From MRBY01 sp943371005 (GTDB lineage Bacteria; Cyanobacteriota; Cyanobacteriia; Cyanobacteriales; MRBY01), in contig CALRTB020000011.1 of the NCBI GenBank assembly GCA_943371005.1, positions 56,295 to 120,294 of the forward strand: 64,000 bases of DNA, in the 5' to 3' direction. The position numbers and the translations under genes were made by a program. Numbering within the stretch: the stretch's first letter is position 1; each line of letters starts with the position of its first letter. Below, one piece after another: positions 44,443 to 52,055 of this stretch. The notes under the pieces were generated by a model, which was not told the origin of the DNA, searched no databases, and was given only the letters and a program-made list of their open reading frames with translations.

Positions 44443-45567
44443 TTAGTAGAGTTCGTATTTCAGCAGGCGACATTCCAAGCCACCGTTATAGACCACAAAG
44501 CGCCGCGATGCCCGCAGCCCGACCCGTTTCGCCAGTTCCGCATTGCCCGTGAGAATATAGCCTGTCCAGCCTTTAAATCGCTGTTTGAAAATATCGCCGA
44601 TGCGTTTATAAAGCAGCCCCAAATCTTCATCGGCACCGAGGCGATGGCCATAGGGCGGGTTACAGATAATCACCCCATGGTCGGCGGGCGCTTCCACCTC
44701 TTCTAATTCCCGACAAGCCAGTTGAATGTGCTCCGCAACGCCACAATTTTCCGCATTAGTCCAGGCCTGTTGAATCACGTTTTTATCTCGGTCTTGGCCA
44801 ATGATCGGCTGTTGCAGTTGATCCTTGGTGGCGTATTCAGCTTCGTTGAGGAGGGTTTGCCAAAGGTCTGCGTCAAAATCTTGCCAATGCTGGAAACCAA
44901 AATCCCCTTGGAATAGACCGGGGGCAAAGTTCAAACTCTTCAGGGCGGCTTCGATGACAAAGGTGCCAGAACCACAGAGGGGATCAACGAGGGGCAACTC
45001 CGGTGTCCATTCCGCGAGATCGAGGAGGCCAGCGGCGAAATTTTCCTTGAGGGGAGCTTTCCCCATGGCAGGTCGATAACCCCGACGGTGCAAGCTGTGA
45101 CCGGAACTGTCGAGGCTGAGGGTACAGCGATTGTCCCGAATGTGGGCATTGATCAGCACATCAGGATCTTCGACATTGACACTGGAGCGATCGCCAAATT
45201 GATCCCGCTGCTGATCGATGATTGCGTTTTTGACTTGGAGAGCGGTGAAATGGCTGTGGTTGAGATTTTTATTTTTACCGGTGCAAGTAACCGCAATGGT
45301 TTGGTGGGGCGCGAGGTATGCAGACCAATCGATACTTTGCACACCGCGATAGAGTTCCTTTGCCGTAAATGCTTTAATTTTTTTGATTTGCACCAGTACC
45401 CGAAATGCTAGCCGTGACCAGAGATTGACTTTGTATAACAATTGGCGATCGCCTTGGAAAGACACCCCGCAATATTCTGTTTTCACTGCCTGGGCACCGA
45501 GGTTTGTCAGTTCCTGGGCCGCGAGGTCTTCGATGCCCTGGGCTACCGTTGCAAAATAGGTTTGCAT
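44443..45567 (-). CDS. THUMP-domain RNA methyltransferase (RlmL N-terminal type)
   Basis: A 374-aa class I SAM methyltransferase with an N-terminal THUMP domain (residues 1-160), acting on rRNA or tRNA. The SAM motif is DPLCGSGTFVIEAAL near 196-210, and the catalytic IICNPPYGHRLG is near 299-310, the N-x-P-P-Y motif of N2-guanine methylases. It begins YFATVAQGIEDLAAQEL, like the first half of RlmL. Related stand-alone proteins methylate 23S rRNA G2445; the exact site cannot be told here. It is divergent from the Uma2 gene at 45697. Confidence 0.88.
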   Translation of the reverse strand: MQTYFATVAQGIEDLAAQELTNLGAQAVKTEYCGVSFQGDRQLLYKVNLWSRLAFRVLVQIKKIKAFTAKELYRGVQSIDWSAYLAPHQTIAVTCTGKNKNLNHSHFTALQVKNAIIDQQRDQFGDRSSVNVEDPDVLINAHIRDNRCTLSLDSSGHSLHRRGYRPAMGKAPLKENFAAGLLDLAEWTPELPLVDPLCGSGTFVIEAALKSLNFAPGLFQGDFGFQHWQDFDADLWQTLLNEAEYATKDQLQQPIIGQDRDKNVIQQAWTNAENCGVAEHIQLACRELEEVEAPADHGVIICNPPYGHRLGADEDLGLLYKRIGDIFKQRFKGWTGYILTGNAELAKRVGLRASRRFVVYNGGLECRLLKYELY

Positions 45568-45696
45568 TCTATATCTATCGCCTGAAATTGTTTGCTGGAA
45601 AGATTATCCCCCAGTGTAAGGGATGGGCGATCGCCTTTTTTTCTAGCCAAATTCGGTAGGATAGAACGTACATCCTCCAGCACGAGGGACGATTCC

Positions 45697-46290
45697 ATGA
45701 CCGTTGCCACGAGCCGACCCGTCCTCACCGAAACCCAAAGCTTAACCCTGCCTGGCCGCTACAGTTGGGAAGAATTCCAGGCGATCCAAACGGCGCTGGG
45801 GCAAACATCAAGCCTGCGGATCACCTACCTAGACGGAGTAATTGAACTAATGACCCTGGGGGAATACCACGAATCTATTAAGACGATCATCGGCTTTCTC
45901 GTAGAACTGTATTTGTTCAATCAAGGGATCGAATTTTATCCCGTTGGGAGTGCGACCCGGGCTTCGCGAGAAAAATCTGTTTCCTTCGAACCAGACGAAT
46001 CCTATTATCTTGGTGAACAAAAAGAGCAGCCCGATCTCGCCATTGAGGTCAATGTCACCAGCGGTAGTCCCCAGAAGCTCGAAAAATATCAACGCCTCGG
46101 CATTCAGGAAGTTTGGATGTGGCAAGCGGAAAAATTTTCAATTTATGTCCTCGAAGAAAACACTTACCAAGCTTTACCCAAAAGTAAATTGCTACCAGAT
46201 CTTGACTTTGAACTGTTGACAAAATGTGTGTTGATGTCGTCGCGATTAGAAGCAATTCAGACCTTTACGGCCCAATATCCCCAAAAATAA
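45697..46290 (+). CDS. Uma2-family endonuclease-like protein
   Basis: A 197-aa member of the Uma2/DUF820 family, PD-(D/E)XK fold proteins very abundant in cyanobacteria, with unknown targets. Seen here: YSWEEFQAIQ near 26-35, YLDGVIELMTLGEYHE near 47-62, SFEPDESYYLG near 104-114, and QPDLAIEVNVTSGS near 119-132. The D and E residues in PDLAIEV line the presumed metal site. ATG 45697 has GAGGG seven bases upstream; the longer frame from 45592 was rejected. It abuts the convergent Uma2 gene at 46291 with no gap between stops. Confidence 0.85.
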   Translation: MTVATSRPVLTETQSLTLPGRYSWEEFQAIQTALGQTSSLRITYLDGVIELMTLGEYHESIKTIIGFLVELYLFNQGIEFYPVGSATRASREKSVSFEPDESYYLGEQKEQPDLAIEVNVTSGSPQKLEKYQRLGIQEVWMWQAEKFSIYVLEENTYQALPKSKLLPDLDFELLTKCVLMSSRLEAIQTFTAQYPQK

Positions 46291-46872
46291 TCAATCCAGA
46301 TGCCAAATGGGGTTTAAATCTAGCTCAAAGCCGGATAAAACTTGTTCTCCAGAAAGGCAACTTGGTTGTTCTAAAATTTCTGGTGCTTGATTTTCGCGAT
46401 AAATTTCTACTCGCTGCGTCGTCGGATCAATCAGCCAGCCTAATTTTGCGCCATTGTCTTGATATTCCTGCATTTTTTCCTGGAGCGTTTGGAGGCGATC
46501 GCTTGGAGAGCGAATCTCCACAACAAAATCCGGACAGAGGGGCGGAAACTTCGCTTTTTCGGCAGCGGTGAGAGCATCCCAACGGTTACGGCTTATCCAA
46601 GCAGCGTCTGGAGAACGGTGGGCACCATTGGGCAACTTAAAGCAAGTTGAAGAGTCAAACGCAACGCCTTGTTGATTTGTTGTACTCCATATTTCTAGGC
46701 GGGCAGATAGTTTAATATTGCGTCGTCCGGTTTCTCCGCCCGTCGGTGGCATGATAATCAATTCTCCTTGGGTACTGAGTTCAAAACGACAGTCCGGATT
46801 GTTTTGGCACAACTCGAAAAATTGTTCGCCACTGAGCCGCCATGTATCGGGAAGACTGAGGGTGAAATTCAT
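46291..46872 (-). CDS. Uma2-family endonuclease-like protein
   Basis: Second Uma2 gene, about 193 aa, read leftward; its stop abuts the stop of the rightward Uma2 gene. It has LIIMPPTGGETGRRN near 40-54, SPDAAWISRNRW, CPDFVVEIRSPSD and MQEYQDNGAKLGWLI. It is close in sequence pattern to the gene at 62707 (LVIMPPTGGETGRQN, CPDFVIELVSPSD), so the two are paralogs of the same subgroup, unlike the 45697 gene. In-frame starts at 46887 (ATG) and 46890 (GTG) would add a few residues; I chose the ATG at 46872 by comparison with the paralog. Confidence 0.85.
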   Translation of the reverse strand: MNFTLSLPDTWRLSGEQFFELCQNNPDCRFELSTQGELIIMPPTGGETGRRNIKLSARLEIWSTTNQQGVAFDSSTCFKLPNGAHRSPDAAWISRNRWDALTAAEKAKFPPLCPDFVVEIRSPSDRLQTLQEKMQEYQDNGAKLGWLIDPTTQRVEIYRENQAPEILEQPSCLSGEQVLSGFELDLNPIWHLD

Positions 46873-46946
46873 CGCACTAGACCCCATCACCAGAAAATTG
46901 TGTCTGCATCCAGCTTAGCTTGTCTGTTTCAAAAAAAGGCGATCGC

Positions 46947-47819
46947 CTATTCTGCGGCTTCTTTTAACTCAGCAAATCGCAACTTTGCGGATCGTGCCCG
47001 GGGATTTTGATCGACTTCTTCATCACTGGCAATCATCGGCTTTTTGGTGAGCACCCGCCAAACTTCTCGCTGTCGAAACGCATTTTTAACCAGGCGATCT
47101 TCTAAACTATGAAAACTAATAATCCCTAATCTGCCTTCGGGTTTGAGCCATTGGGGGGCATTGACTAATAGATATTGCAGCGCATCGAGTTCACCATTTA
47201 CGGCAATACGTAATGCTTGAAAAACCCTTGTTGCCGGATGAATTTTTGCTTTTCTGGCCTTGGGATGATAGGTATAAAACACGATTTCTTCTAATTCTTT
47301 AGTTGTCTGAATCGGGCGTTTCGTGACTATTTTTTTTGCAATTTGTCGTGACAAACGTTCATCACCATACTCATAGAACAGATTCGCCAACGCTTTTTCT
47401 TCATAGCTATTGACAATATCCGCTGCTGTTAAGCTTTGCCGTTGATCCATACGCATATCGAGGGGCGCATCCATTCGAAAACTAAAGCCGCGATCGCCTT
47501 GATCAAATTGCACAGAACTCACGCCGAGATCCGCGATAATCCCATCAAATTTTTCTCCCTGGGGCTGATATTCACCAAAATTTGACCGCACCGCCCGGAA
47601 GCGATCGCCAAATTCTTTTAATCGTTCTGACGCAGCGGCGATCGCCTGACCGTCCCGATCCACTCCCGTAACGCGCACATCGGGATATTGCTGCAAAATC
47701 AATGCTGTATGACCGCCGCCGCCCAGGGTCACATCCAGGTAATGGCCTCCCGGTTTTACTCCTAAGCTCGCCACCAACTCTTCTCTCAACACCGAAATAT
47801 GCTTAAATTCTTCCGCCAT
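46947..47819 (-). CDS. rsmH: 16S rRNA m4C1402 methyltransferase
   Basis: RsmH (MraW) methylates N4 of C1402 in 16S rRNA using SAM. The 290-aa sequence has HISVLREELVASL near 6-18, the SAM motif DVTLGGGGHTALIL near 28-41, FDGIIADLGVSSVQFD near 92-107 and the RsmH-specific GFSFRMDAPLDMRMD near 112-126, with a C-terminal KKPMIASDEEVDQNPRARS. ATG 47819 was chosen because the longer frame runs through a terminator hairpin. It lies just after the fabI terminator and is not in the usual mra/mur cluster. Confidence 0.94.
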   Translation of the reverse strand: MAEEFKHISVLREELVASLGVKPGGHYLDVTLGGGGHTALILQQYPDVRVTGVDRDGQAIAAASERLKEFGDRFRAVRSNFGEYQPQGEKFDGIIADLGVSSVQFDQGDRGFSFRMDAPLDMRMDQRQSLTAADIVNSYEEKALANLFYEYGDERLSRQIAKKIVTKRPIQTTKELEEIVFYTYHPKARKAKIHPATRVFQALRIAVNGELDALQYLLVNAPQWLKPEGRLGIISFHSLEDRLVKNAFRQREVWRVLTKKPMIASDEEVDQNPRARSAKLRFAELKEAAE

Positions 47820-47830
47820 GAATCCATCCA

Positions 47831-47864
47831 ATAAAAAACAAAATCCCCCTATCACTGAGGGGGA
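47831..47864 (-). terminator. Rho-independent terminator of fabI
   Basis: On the minus strand TCCCCCT pairs with AGGGGGA (47858-47864 with 47844-47850) around a 7-nt loop, followed by ATTTTGTTTTTT. It ends 12 bp before the rsmH ATG. Confidence 0.85.
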
Positions 47865-47895
47865 GCCCAAGAACGCAAAACCCTAAACTAGGACA

Positions 47896-48672
47896 TTACA
47901 TCCCCATGATTTCGTAGCCAGAATCCACATAGAGCACTTGACCTGTAACCCCACTCGAAAGATCACTACAGAGGAACGCCGCCGCATTACCCACTTCCTT
48001 TTGGGTTACGGTTCGGCGCAGGGGAGCTGTGGCTTCCACGTGGTGAATCATATCGAGGATGCCACCCACCGCTGAAGACGCCAGAGTCCGGATCGGGCCT
48101 GCTGAAATTGCATTGACGCGAATATTACTGGGGCCGAGGTCCGCCGCCAAGTAACGCACACTCATTTCGAGGGCCGACTTTGCCACACCCATCACATTGT
48201 AATTGGGGATGACTTTTACCCCACCCAAGTAAGTTAGGGTTACAATCGCGCCCCCTTCTGTCATCACTGTTTTGGCACCACGGGCCAGACGCGTTAAAGA
48301 ATAAGCACTAATGTCGAGGGCCGTATTAAAACCATCCCGCGAAGTATCACTAAAATCACCCGTCAAATCTTCGCGATTCGCAAAGGCAAGACAGTGGATC
48401 AAAATATCTAACTTGCCCCACTCTTTTTTGACAGACTCAAACACTTGATCCACCTGGGTATCATCTTGCACATTACAGGGGAGGAAAAGAGAAGGGTTGA
48501 GGGGCGCAACAAGCTCACCTACTTTTTTCTCAAACCGTCCTTTGTCATCGGGGAGATAAGTGACCCCAATATTAGCCCCGGCGGCATGTAATTGTTGGGC
48601 GATCCCCCAGGCAATGGATTTGTTGTTTGCAATCCCAGTGACTAGGGCATTTTTTCCAGTTAAATCAAGCAT
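47896..48672 (-). CDS. fabI: Enoyl-[acyl-carrier-protein] reductase (NADH)
   Basis: Last reductive step of type II fatty acid elongation. The 258-aa short-chain dehydrogenase has LTGKNALVTGIANNKSIAWG near 4-23 (the FabI-type split glycine motif) and the catalytic YNVMGVAKSALEMS near 155-168 (Y-x6-K). SAGPIRTLASSAVGG sits in the substrate loop near 190-204. ATG 48672 (MLDLTGKN) was preferred over an upstream start at 48684. It has a strong terminator. The 280-bp gap upstream separates it from ntcA, which is divergent. Confidence 0.95.
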   Translation of the reverse strand: MLDLTGKNALVTGIANNKSIAWGIAQQLHAAGANIGVTYLPDDKGRFEKKVGELVAPLNPSLFLPCNVQDDTQVDQVFESVKKEWGKLDILIHCLAFANREDLTGDFSDTSRDGFNTALDISAYSLTRLARGAKTVMTEGGAIVTLTYLGGVKVIPNYNVMGVAKSALEMSVRYLAADLGPSNIRVNAISAGPIRTLASSAVGGILDMIHHVEATAPLRRTVTQKEVGNAAAFLCSDLSSGVTGQVLYVDSGYEIMGM

Positions 48673-48837
48673 ATGGGTTCTCAAAAAGTATAAAAAATTA
48701 AAGCCAAGAAGCCAGCGTATATTATCTTCGCGCTCTGGTGACCTCGATGCAAACGGCTACTTTAGGGCAAATCAGGGGAAATTCTGCAAAATGCCTGGGA
48801 ACTCACCCAGAAATCCATAATTATTTTGAAGCAAAAA

Positions 48838-48851
48838 GTACAAAATACTAT
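48838..48851 (+). promoter_or_regulatory. Imperfect NtcA-box-like sequence upstream of ntcA
   Basis: GTA (48838-48840), eight bases, then TAT (48849-48851): the NtcA consensus is GTA-N8-TAC, so the last base differs. A TAN3T -10-like element lies about 15-20 bp further on (48866-48871). ntcA is autoregulated in other cyanobacteria, which fits, but one mismatch in a short motif is weak evidence. Confidence 0.35.
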
Positions 48852-48952
48852 ACCAGAGTAAGATTTAGTTTAAGGGGAATGCTCATGGTCTCTGCACACT
48901 GAGCGCTAATGTTTCACCCATCACGGTGGGGAACTGTTGCCCAACAGAATCT

Positions 48953-49684
48953 ATGATGTACAACCCTGACTTCAACCAACCTCCTTTTTCTTCTGCCAAT
49001 CCAGTGCCTGAATTACCTGCGACTCAAATTACAGATCTTGCGACGGCGTTTCGTCAGTTTCACAGTGGACCCTTCCCACCCGTCGTGGAGAACTATGACC
49101 GGGGCAAGACGATCTTTTTTCCGGGGGATCCAGCGGAACGGGTTTATTTCCTCCTGAAAGGGGCTGTCCGTTTGTCTCGGGTCTACGAAGCGGGGGAAGA
49201 AATTACGGTGGCCCTCCTCCGAGAGAATAGTGTCTTTGGAGTTTTATCGCTGCTCACGGGACAAAAGTCAGATCGCTTCTACCATGCAGTGGCTTTTACA
49301 CCCGTTGAGTTGTTGTCGGCTCCCATTGAGCAAGTGCAGAAGGCCCTCAACGAACACCCAGAACTGGCGATGTTAATGCTAAAGGGGTTATCGTCGCGCA
49401 TTTTGCAAACGGAGATGATGATCGAAACCCTGGCTCACCGGGACATGGGCTCGCGCCTCGTGAGTTTCTTGTTGATTCTCTGTCGAGATTTCGGGGTGCC
49501 GACGGATGAGGGGATTCGTATCGATCTCAAGCTATCCCACCAGGCGATCGCCGAAGCAATTGGCTCAACTAGGGTGACAGTGACGCGCCTCCTGGGGGAA
49601 CTTCGAGAACAGGACATGATTTCGATTTATAAGAAAAAAATTACCGTCCATGACCCCGTAAACCTGAGTCAACAGTTCGCTTAA
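48953..49684 (+). CDS. ntcA: Global nitrogen regulator NtcA
   Basis: NtcA is the CRP/FNR-family activator of nitrogen assimilation in cyanobacteria; it binds 2-oxoglutarate and PipX. The cNMP-type beta barrel has FFPGDPAERVYFLLKGAVRL near 55-74 and GVLSLLTGQKSDRFYHAVAF near 100-119. The C-terminal helix-turn-helix is LSHQAIAEAIGSTRVTVTRL near 201-220, the near-invariant NtcA recognition helix. The protein is 243 aa from ATG 48953 (another ATG follows at once; a GTG at 48926 seems less likely). The N-terminal 20 residues are longer than in other species. Rightward genes follow. Confidence 0.96.
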   Translation: MMYNPDFNQPPFSSANPVPELPATQITDLATAFRQFHSGPFPPVVENYDRGKTIFFPGDPAERVYFLLKGAVRLSRVYEAGEEITVALLRENSVFGVLSLLTGQKSDRFYHAVAFTPVELLSAPIEQVQKALNEHPELAMLMLKGLSSRILQTEMMIETLAHRDMGSRLVSFLLILCRDFGVPTDEGIRIDLKLSHQAIAEAIGSTRVTVTRLLGELREQDMISIYKKKITVHDPVNLSQQFA

Positions 49685-49736
49685 CGCTAAAGTAGAGAAG
49701 TCATACTTGTGTGTTTGGATGTCACCTTTTTGTTAA

Positions 49737-51107
49737 ATGACCAGTGCTTTTGTACTAATTTTTTCGGTTTTAATCTTGGGGGGCATCCTGGCAGCACTGG
49801 GCGATCGCCTGGGTAGTAAGGTCGGCAAAGCGCGGCTGACGTTATTTAATCTGCGGCCAAAACAAACGGCGGTGGTCGTCACGGTCATGACGGGAACAGT
49901 GATCGCCGCCAGTACCTTGGGCTTATTGTTTGGGTTGAGTAAGTCTTTGCGCCAGGGGGTTTTTCAGTTGGATGAAATCCTCGCCCAGCGGCGACAAGAG
50001 TTGATGGATGTGACGGCAGAAAAGGAAAAGATTGAAAAGGAATTACAGGCCGCCAGGGACGATCGCCTAGAGGCAGAACAAGATTTACAGGAAATTGAAG
50101 CAAAATTTGAAACAGCCCAAACCCAACTAGAAGGCTTTCGGGAACAGGCCAGTGTCCTCCAAGCCGATATTAATGCGCTCACCACAGAACAAACGACCCT
50201 GCGACAACAGCGTGATCGCCTCCAGGCTCAAAGCGAAACCCTCCGCGCCCAATTGAATCAACAAAACACCATTATTGAGGAGCGCTCCCAGCAGATTGAA
50301 GCCCTAGAAGCCCAGCAAAGTGAACTTCAAGCCGAGATCAACCAGCGCGATGGTCGCATTGCCCAACTCGACCAGGCGATCGCCCAAAAGGATCAAGTGC
50401 TCACGGGCCTAGAAAATCAGATTGGCTCTTTAGAACAGCAAATTGACATCCTCGAAGCCAACTACATCAATTTCCGCAGCGGGAACGTGGCTCTCACCAC
50501 GGGGCAGGTCTTGGCCTTTGGTGTAGTGCGGATTATTGATCCCAAAGCGGCCACCCAAGCCGTTGATCAGCTACTCCGAGAAGCGAATCGCAATGCGATC
50601 ATTGCCACCGGGGGCGTAAATCCTGATTTTGATGCGCGGGTGGTGCAAATCACCAATGCCCAGGTGCAACAACTCCTTGGGCAAATTGCCGACGGCCGGG
50701 ACTATGTGGTGCGTCTCCTGGCAGCGGGGAACTATCTCCAGGGGGAAGGTTCCGTTCAAGTGTTTGCGGATGTGGTTTTAAATGAGCAGGTTTTCCGAAC
50801 TGGGGAAGTGATTGCCACCCTGTCTTTGGAGGAACTCAGTGTGCAAAATCCCAGTGCCGCCCGTCGCCCCGTGGATTTCTTGTTAGGAGCAGCGCAATTC
50901 CGGGCGCGGCGGGCTGGTGTCCTCGGAGATATTCAAGTTAAAGATGGCAATGTGGGCCACATTATTGATTTTGTCGAAGCCCTCAACAACGCGCCGGAAC
51001 CCATCACAGAAATTCGGGCGATCGCCATCGAAAACGGTTTTACGGCAGGCCCGCTCCGCTTAGAACTGGTGGGCCTTAGTAACGGTAGAATCGTCATCAG
51101 ACAATAG
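49737..51107 (+). CDS. DUF3084-domain protein with long coiled coil
   Basis: A 456-aa protein with two N-terminal membrane segments (residues 3-20 and about 46-66) separated by a basic loop (GKARLTLFNLRPKQTA). A coiled coil of about 170 residues follows (ELQAARDDRLEAEQDLQEIE, QLDQAIAQKDQVLTGLENQI). The C-terminal DUF3084 domain starts near 240 and has FRSGNVALTTGQVLAFGVV. The family is cyanobacterial and uncharacterised. It follows ntcA by 52 bp and is 14 bp before the YqgF-like gene, an order I recall from other cyanobacteria. Confidence 0.88.
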   Translation: MTSAFVLIFSVLILGGILAALGDRLGSKVGKARLTLFNLRPKQTAVVVTVMTGTVIAASTLGLLFGLSKSLRQGVFQLDEILAQRRQELMDVTAEKEKIEKELQAARDDRLEAEQDLQEIEAKFETAQTQLEGFREQASVLQADINALTTEQTTLRQQRDRLQAQSETLRAQLNQQNTIIEERSQQIEALEAQQSELQAEINQRDGRIAQLDQAIAQKDQVLTGLENQIGSLEQQIDILEANYINFRSGNVALTTGQVLAFGVVRIIDPKAATQAVDQLLREANRNAIIATGGVNPDFDARVVQITNAQVQQLLGQIADGRDYVVRLLAAGNYLQGEGSVQVFADVVLNEQVFRTGEVIATLSLEELSVQNPSAARRPVDFLLGAAQFRARRAGVLGDIQVKDGNVGHIIDFVEALNNAPEPITEIRAIAIENGFTAGPLRLELVGLSNGRIVIRQ

Positions 51108-51121
51108 GACAGAAAGAGTAT

Positions 51122-51529
51122 ATGAGCGTTTTTCTTGGGTTTGACCCAGGTCGTGACAAATGTGGCCTTGCGGCAATGGATGATCAAGGGCAATTGTTAA
51201 ACCACGGTGTTATTGCTGCGGAACAAGCGCCCAGCATCGCCAAGGAATGGTGCCAAAGGTATGGCATTTCCCTGGTGGTCATGGGCAACCAAACGACGGC
51301 GAAAGAATGGCACACCAAACTCACCGCTGTTTTGCCCCCAGGTATGGCGATCGCCTTTGTGAATGAACGCAACAGTACCCTCGAAGCCCGCGATCGCTAT
51401 TGGCAAATGTATCCGCCCAGCCTGTTTCAGCGATTGCTCCCCCAGGGGATGCGCCTCCCTCCCCGCCCCATCGACGATATTGTGGCCATTCTCCTCATCG
51501 AGCGGTACCTAGAGCAAAACCCGCCCTAA
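51122..51529 (+). CDS. RuvC-fold YqgF-like nuclease, 135 aa
   Basis: A RuvX/YqgF-like RNase H-fold protein. The opening FLGFDPGRDKCGLAAMD has the catalytic Asp of RuvC-type enzymes, VVMGNQTTAKEW is the middle strand, and VNERNSTLEARDRYW resembles the YqgF loop with acidic Glu. The closing PIDDIVAILLIERYL supplies the last Asp. True YqgF matures pre-16S rRNA ends; this is a cyanobacterial relative. It follows the DUF3084 gene on one strand, probably in one transcript, and converges with the response regulator, 13 bp apart. Confidence 0.8.
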   Translation: MSVFLGFDPGRDKCGLAAMDDQGQLLNHGVIAAEQAPSIAKEWCQRYGISLVVMGNQTTAKEWHTKLTAVLPPGMAIAFVNERNSTLEARDRYWQMYPPSLFQRLLPQGMRLPPRPIDDIVAILLIERYLEQNPP

Positions 51530-51542
51530 GTCGTCGTTAATG

Positions 51543-51953
51543 TCAATTTGTTGACCTTGCCAACATGTTTTCAATAAGTTGGATCAGTTCCTTCAGGCGT
51601 ACTGGTTTACTGACATACTTATTAGCTCCCGCTTGCAGACAGCGCTCCCGATCCCCTGCCATCGCTAGAGCTGTGAGGGCAATAATCGGTGTTTTAGCAA
51701 TCACGGGATCCCGCCGAATGATTTTAATCGCCTCTAAACCGTCCATTTCCGGCATCTGAATATCCATCAAGATCAAACTTGGTTGTTGGGCCTGGGCCGT
51801 TTCAACCCCTTCCTTACCATTGACTGCTACAAGCACTTGATAGCCTTTCGCCTTGAGATAATCCATCATCGTTGTGATGTTGGACAGGTTATCTTCCACT
51901 AAAAGAATCGTATTCTGGGCGGTCGGCATCTGGTCTGAATCAAGGATTGTCAT
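51543..51953 (-). CDS. CheY-like response regulator
   Basis: A single receiver domain of 136 aa with no output domain. The acidic pair is in ILLVEDNLSN near 16-25, the phospho-acceptor Asp in LILMDIQMPEMDGLEAIK near 62-79, Thr/Ala in IIALTALAMAGDRERCL near 93-109 and Lys in ANKYVSKPVRLKEL near 112-125. The variant IALTA is like receivers attached to hybrid kinases. The start at 51953 (ATG) was preferred to TTG at 51965. It lies leftward downstream of the large sensor kinase (90 bp from its stop), so it is the likely partner. Confidence 0.9.
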   Translation of the reverse strand: MTILDSDQMPTAQNTILLVEDNLSNITTMMDYLKAKGYQVLVAVNGKEGVETAQAQQPSLILMDIQMPEMDGLEAIKIIRRDPVIAKTPIIALTALAMAGDRERCLQAGANKYVSKPVRLKELIQLIENMLARSTN

Positions 51954-52055
51954 CGGTTCTTGCAAGACTTATGGAATAGCGTCGATATCAAATATGGGAC
52001 TACGTGGTAGATCTGCTCAGGGTTATTGATGAAGTCACACTGAGGCTCCAGGAGA

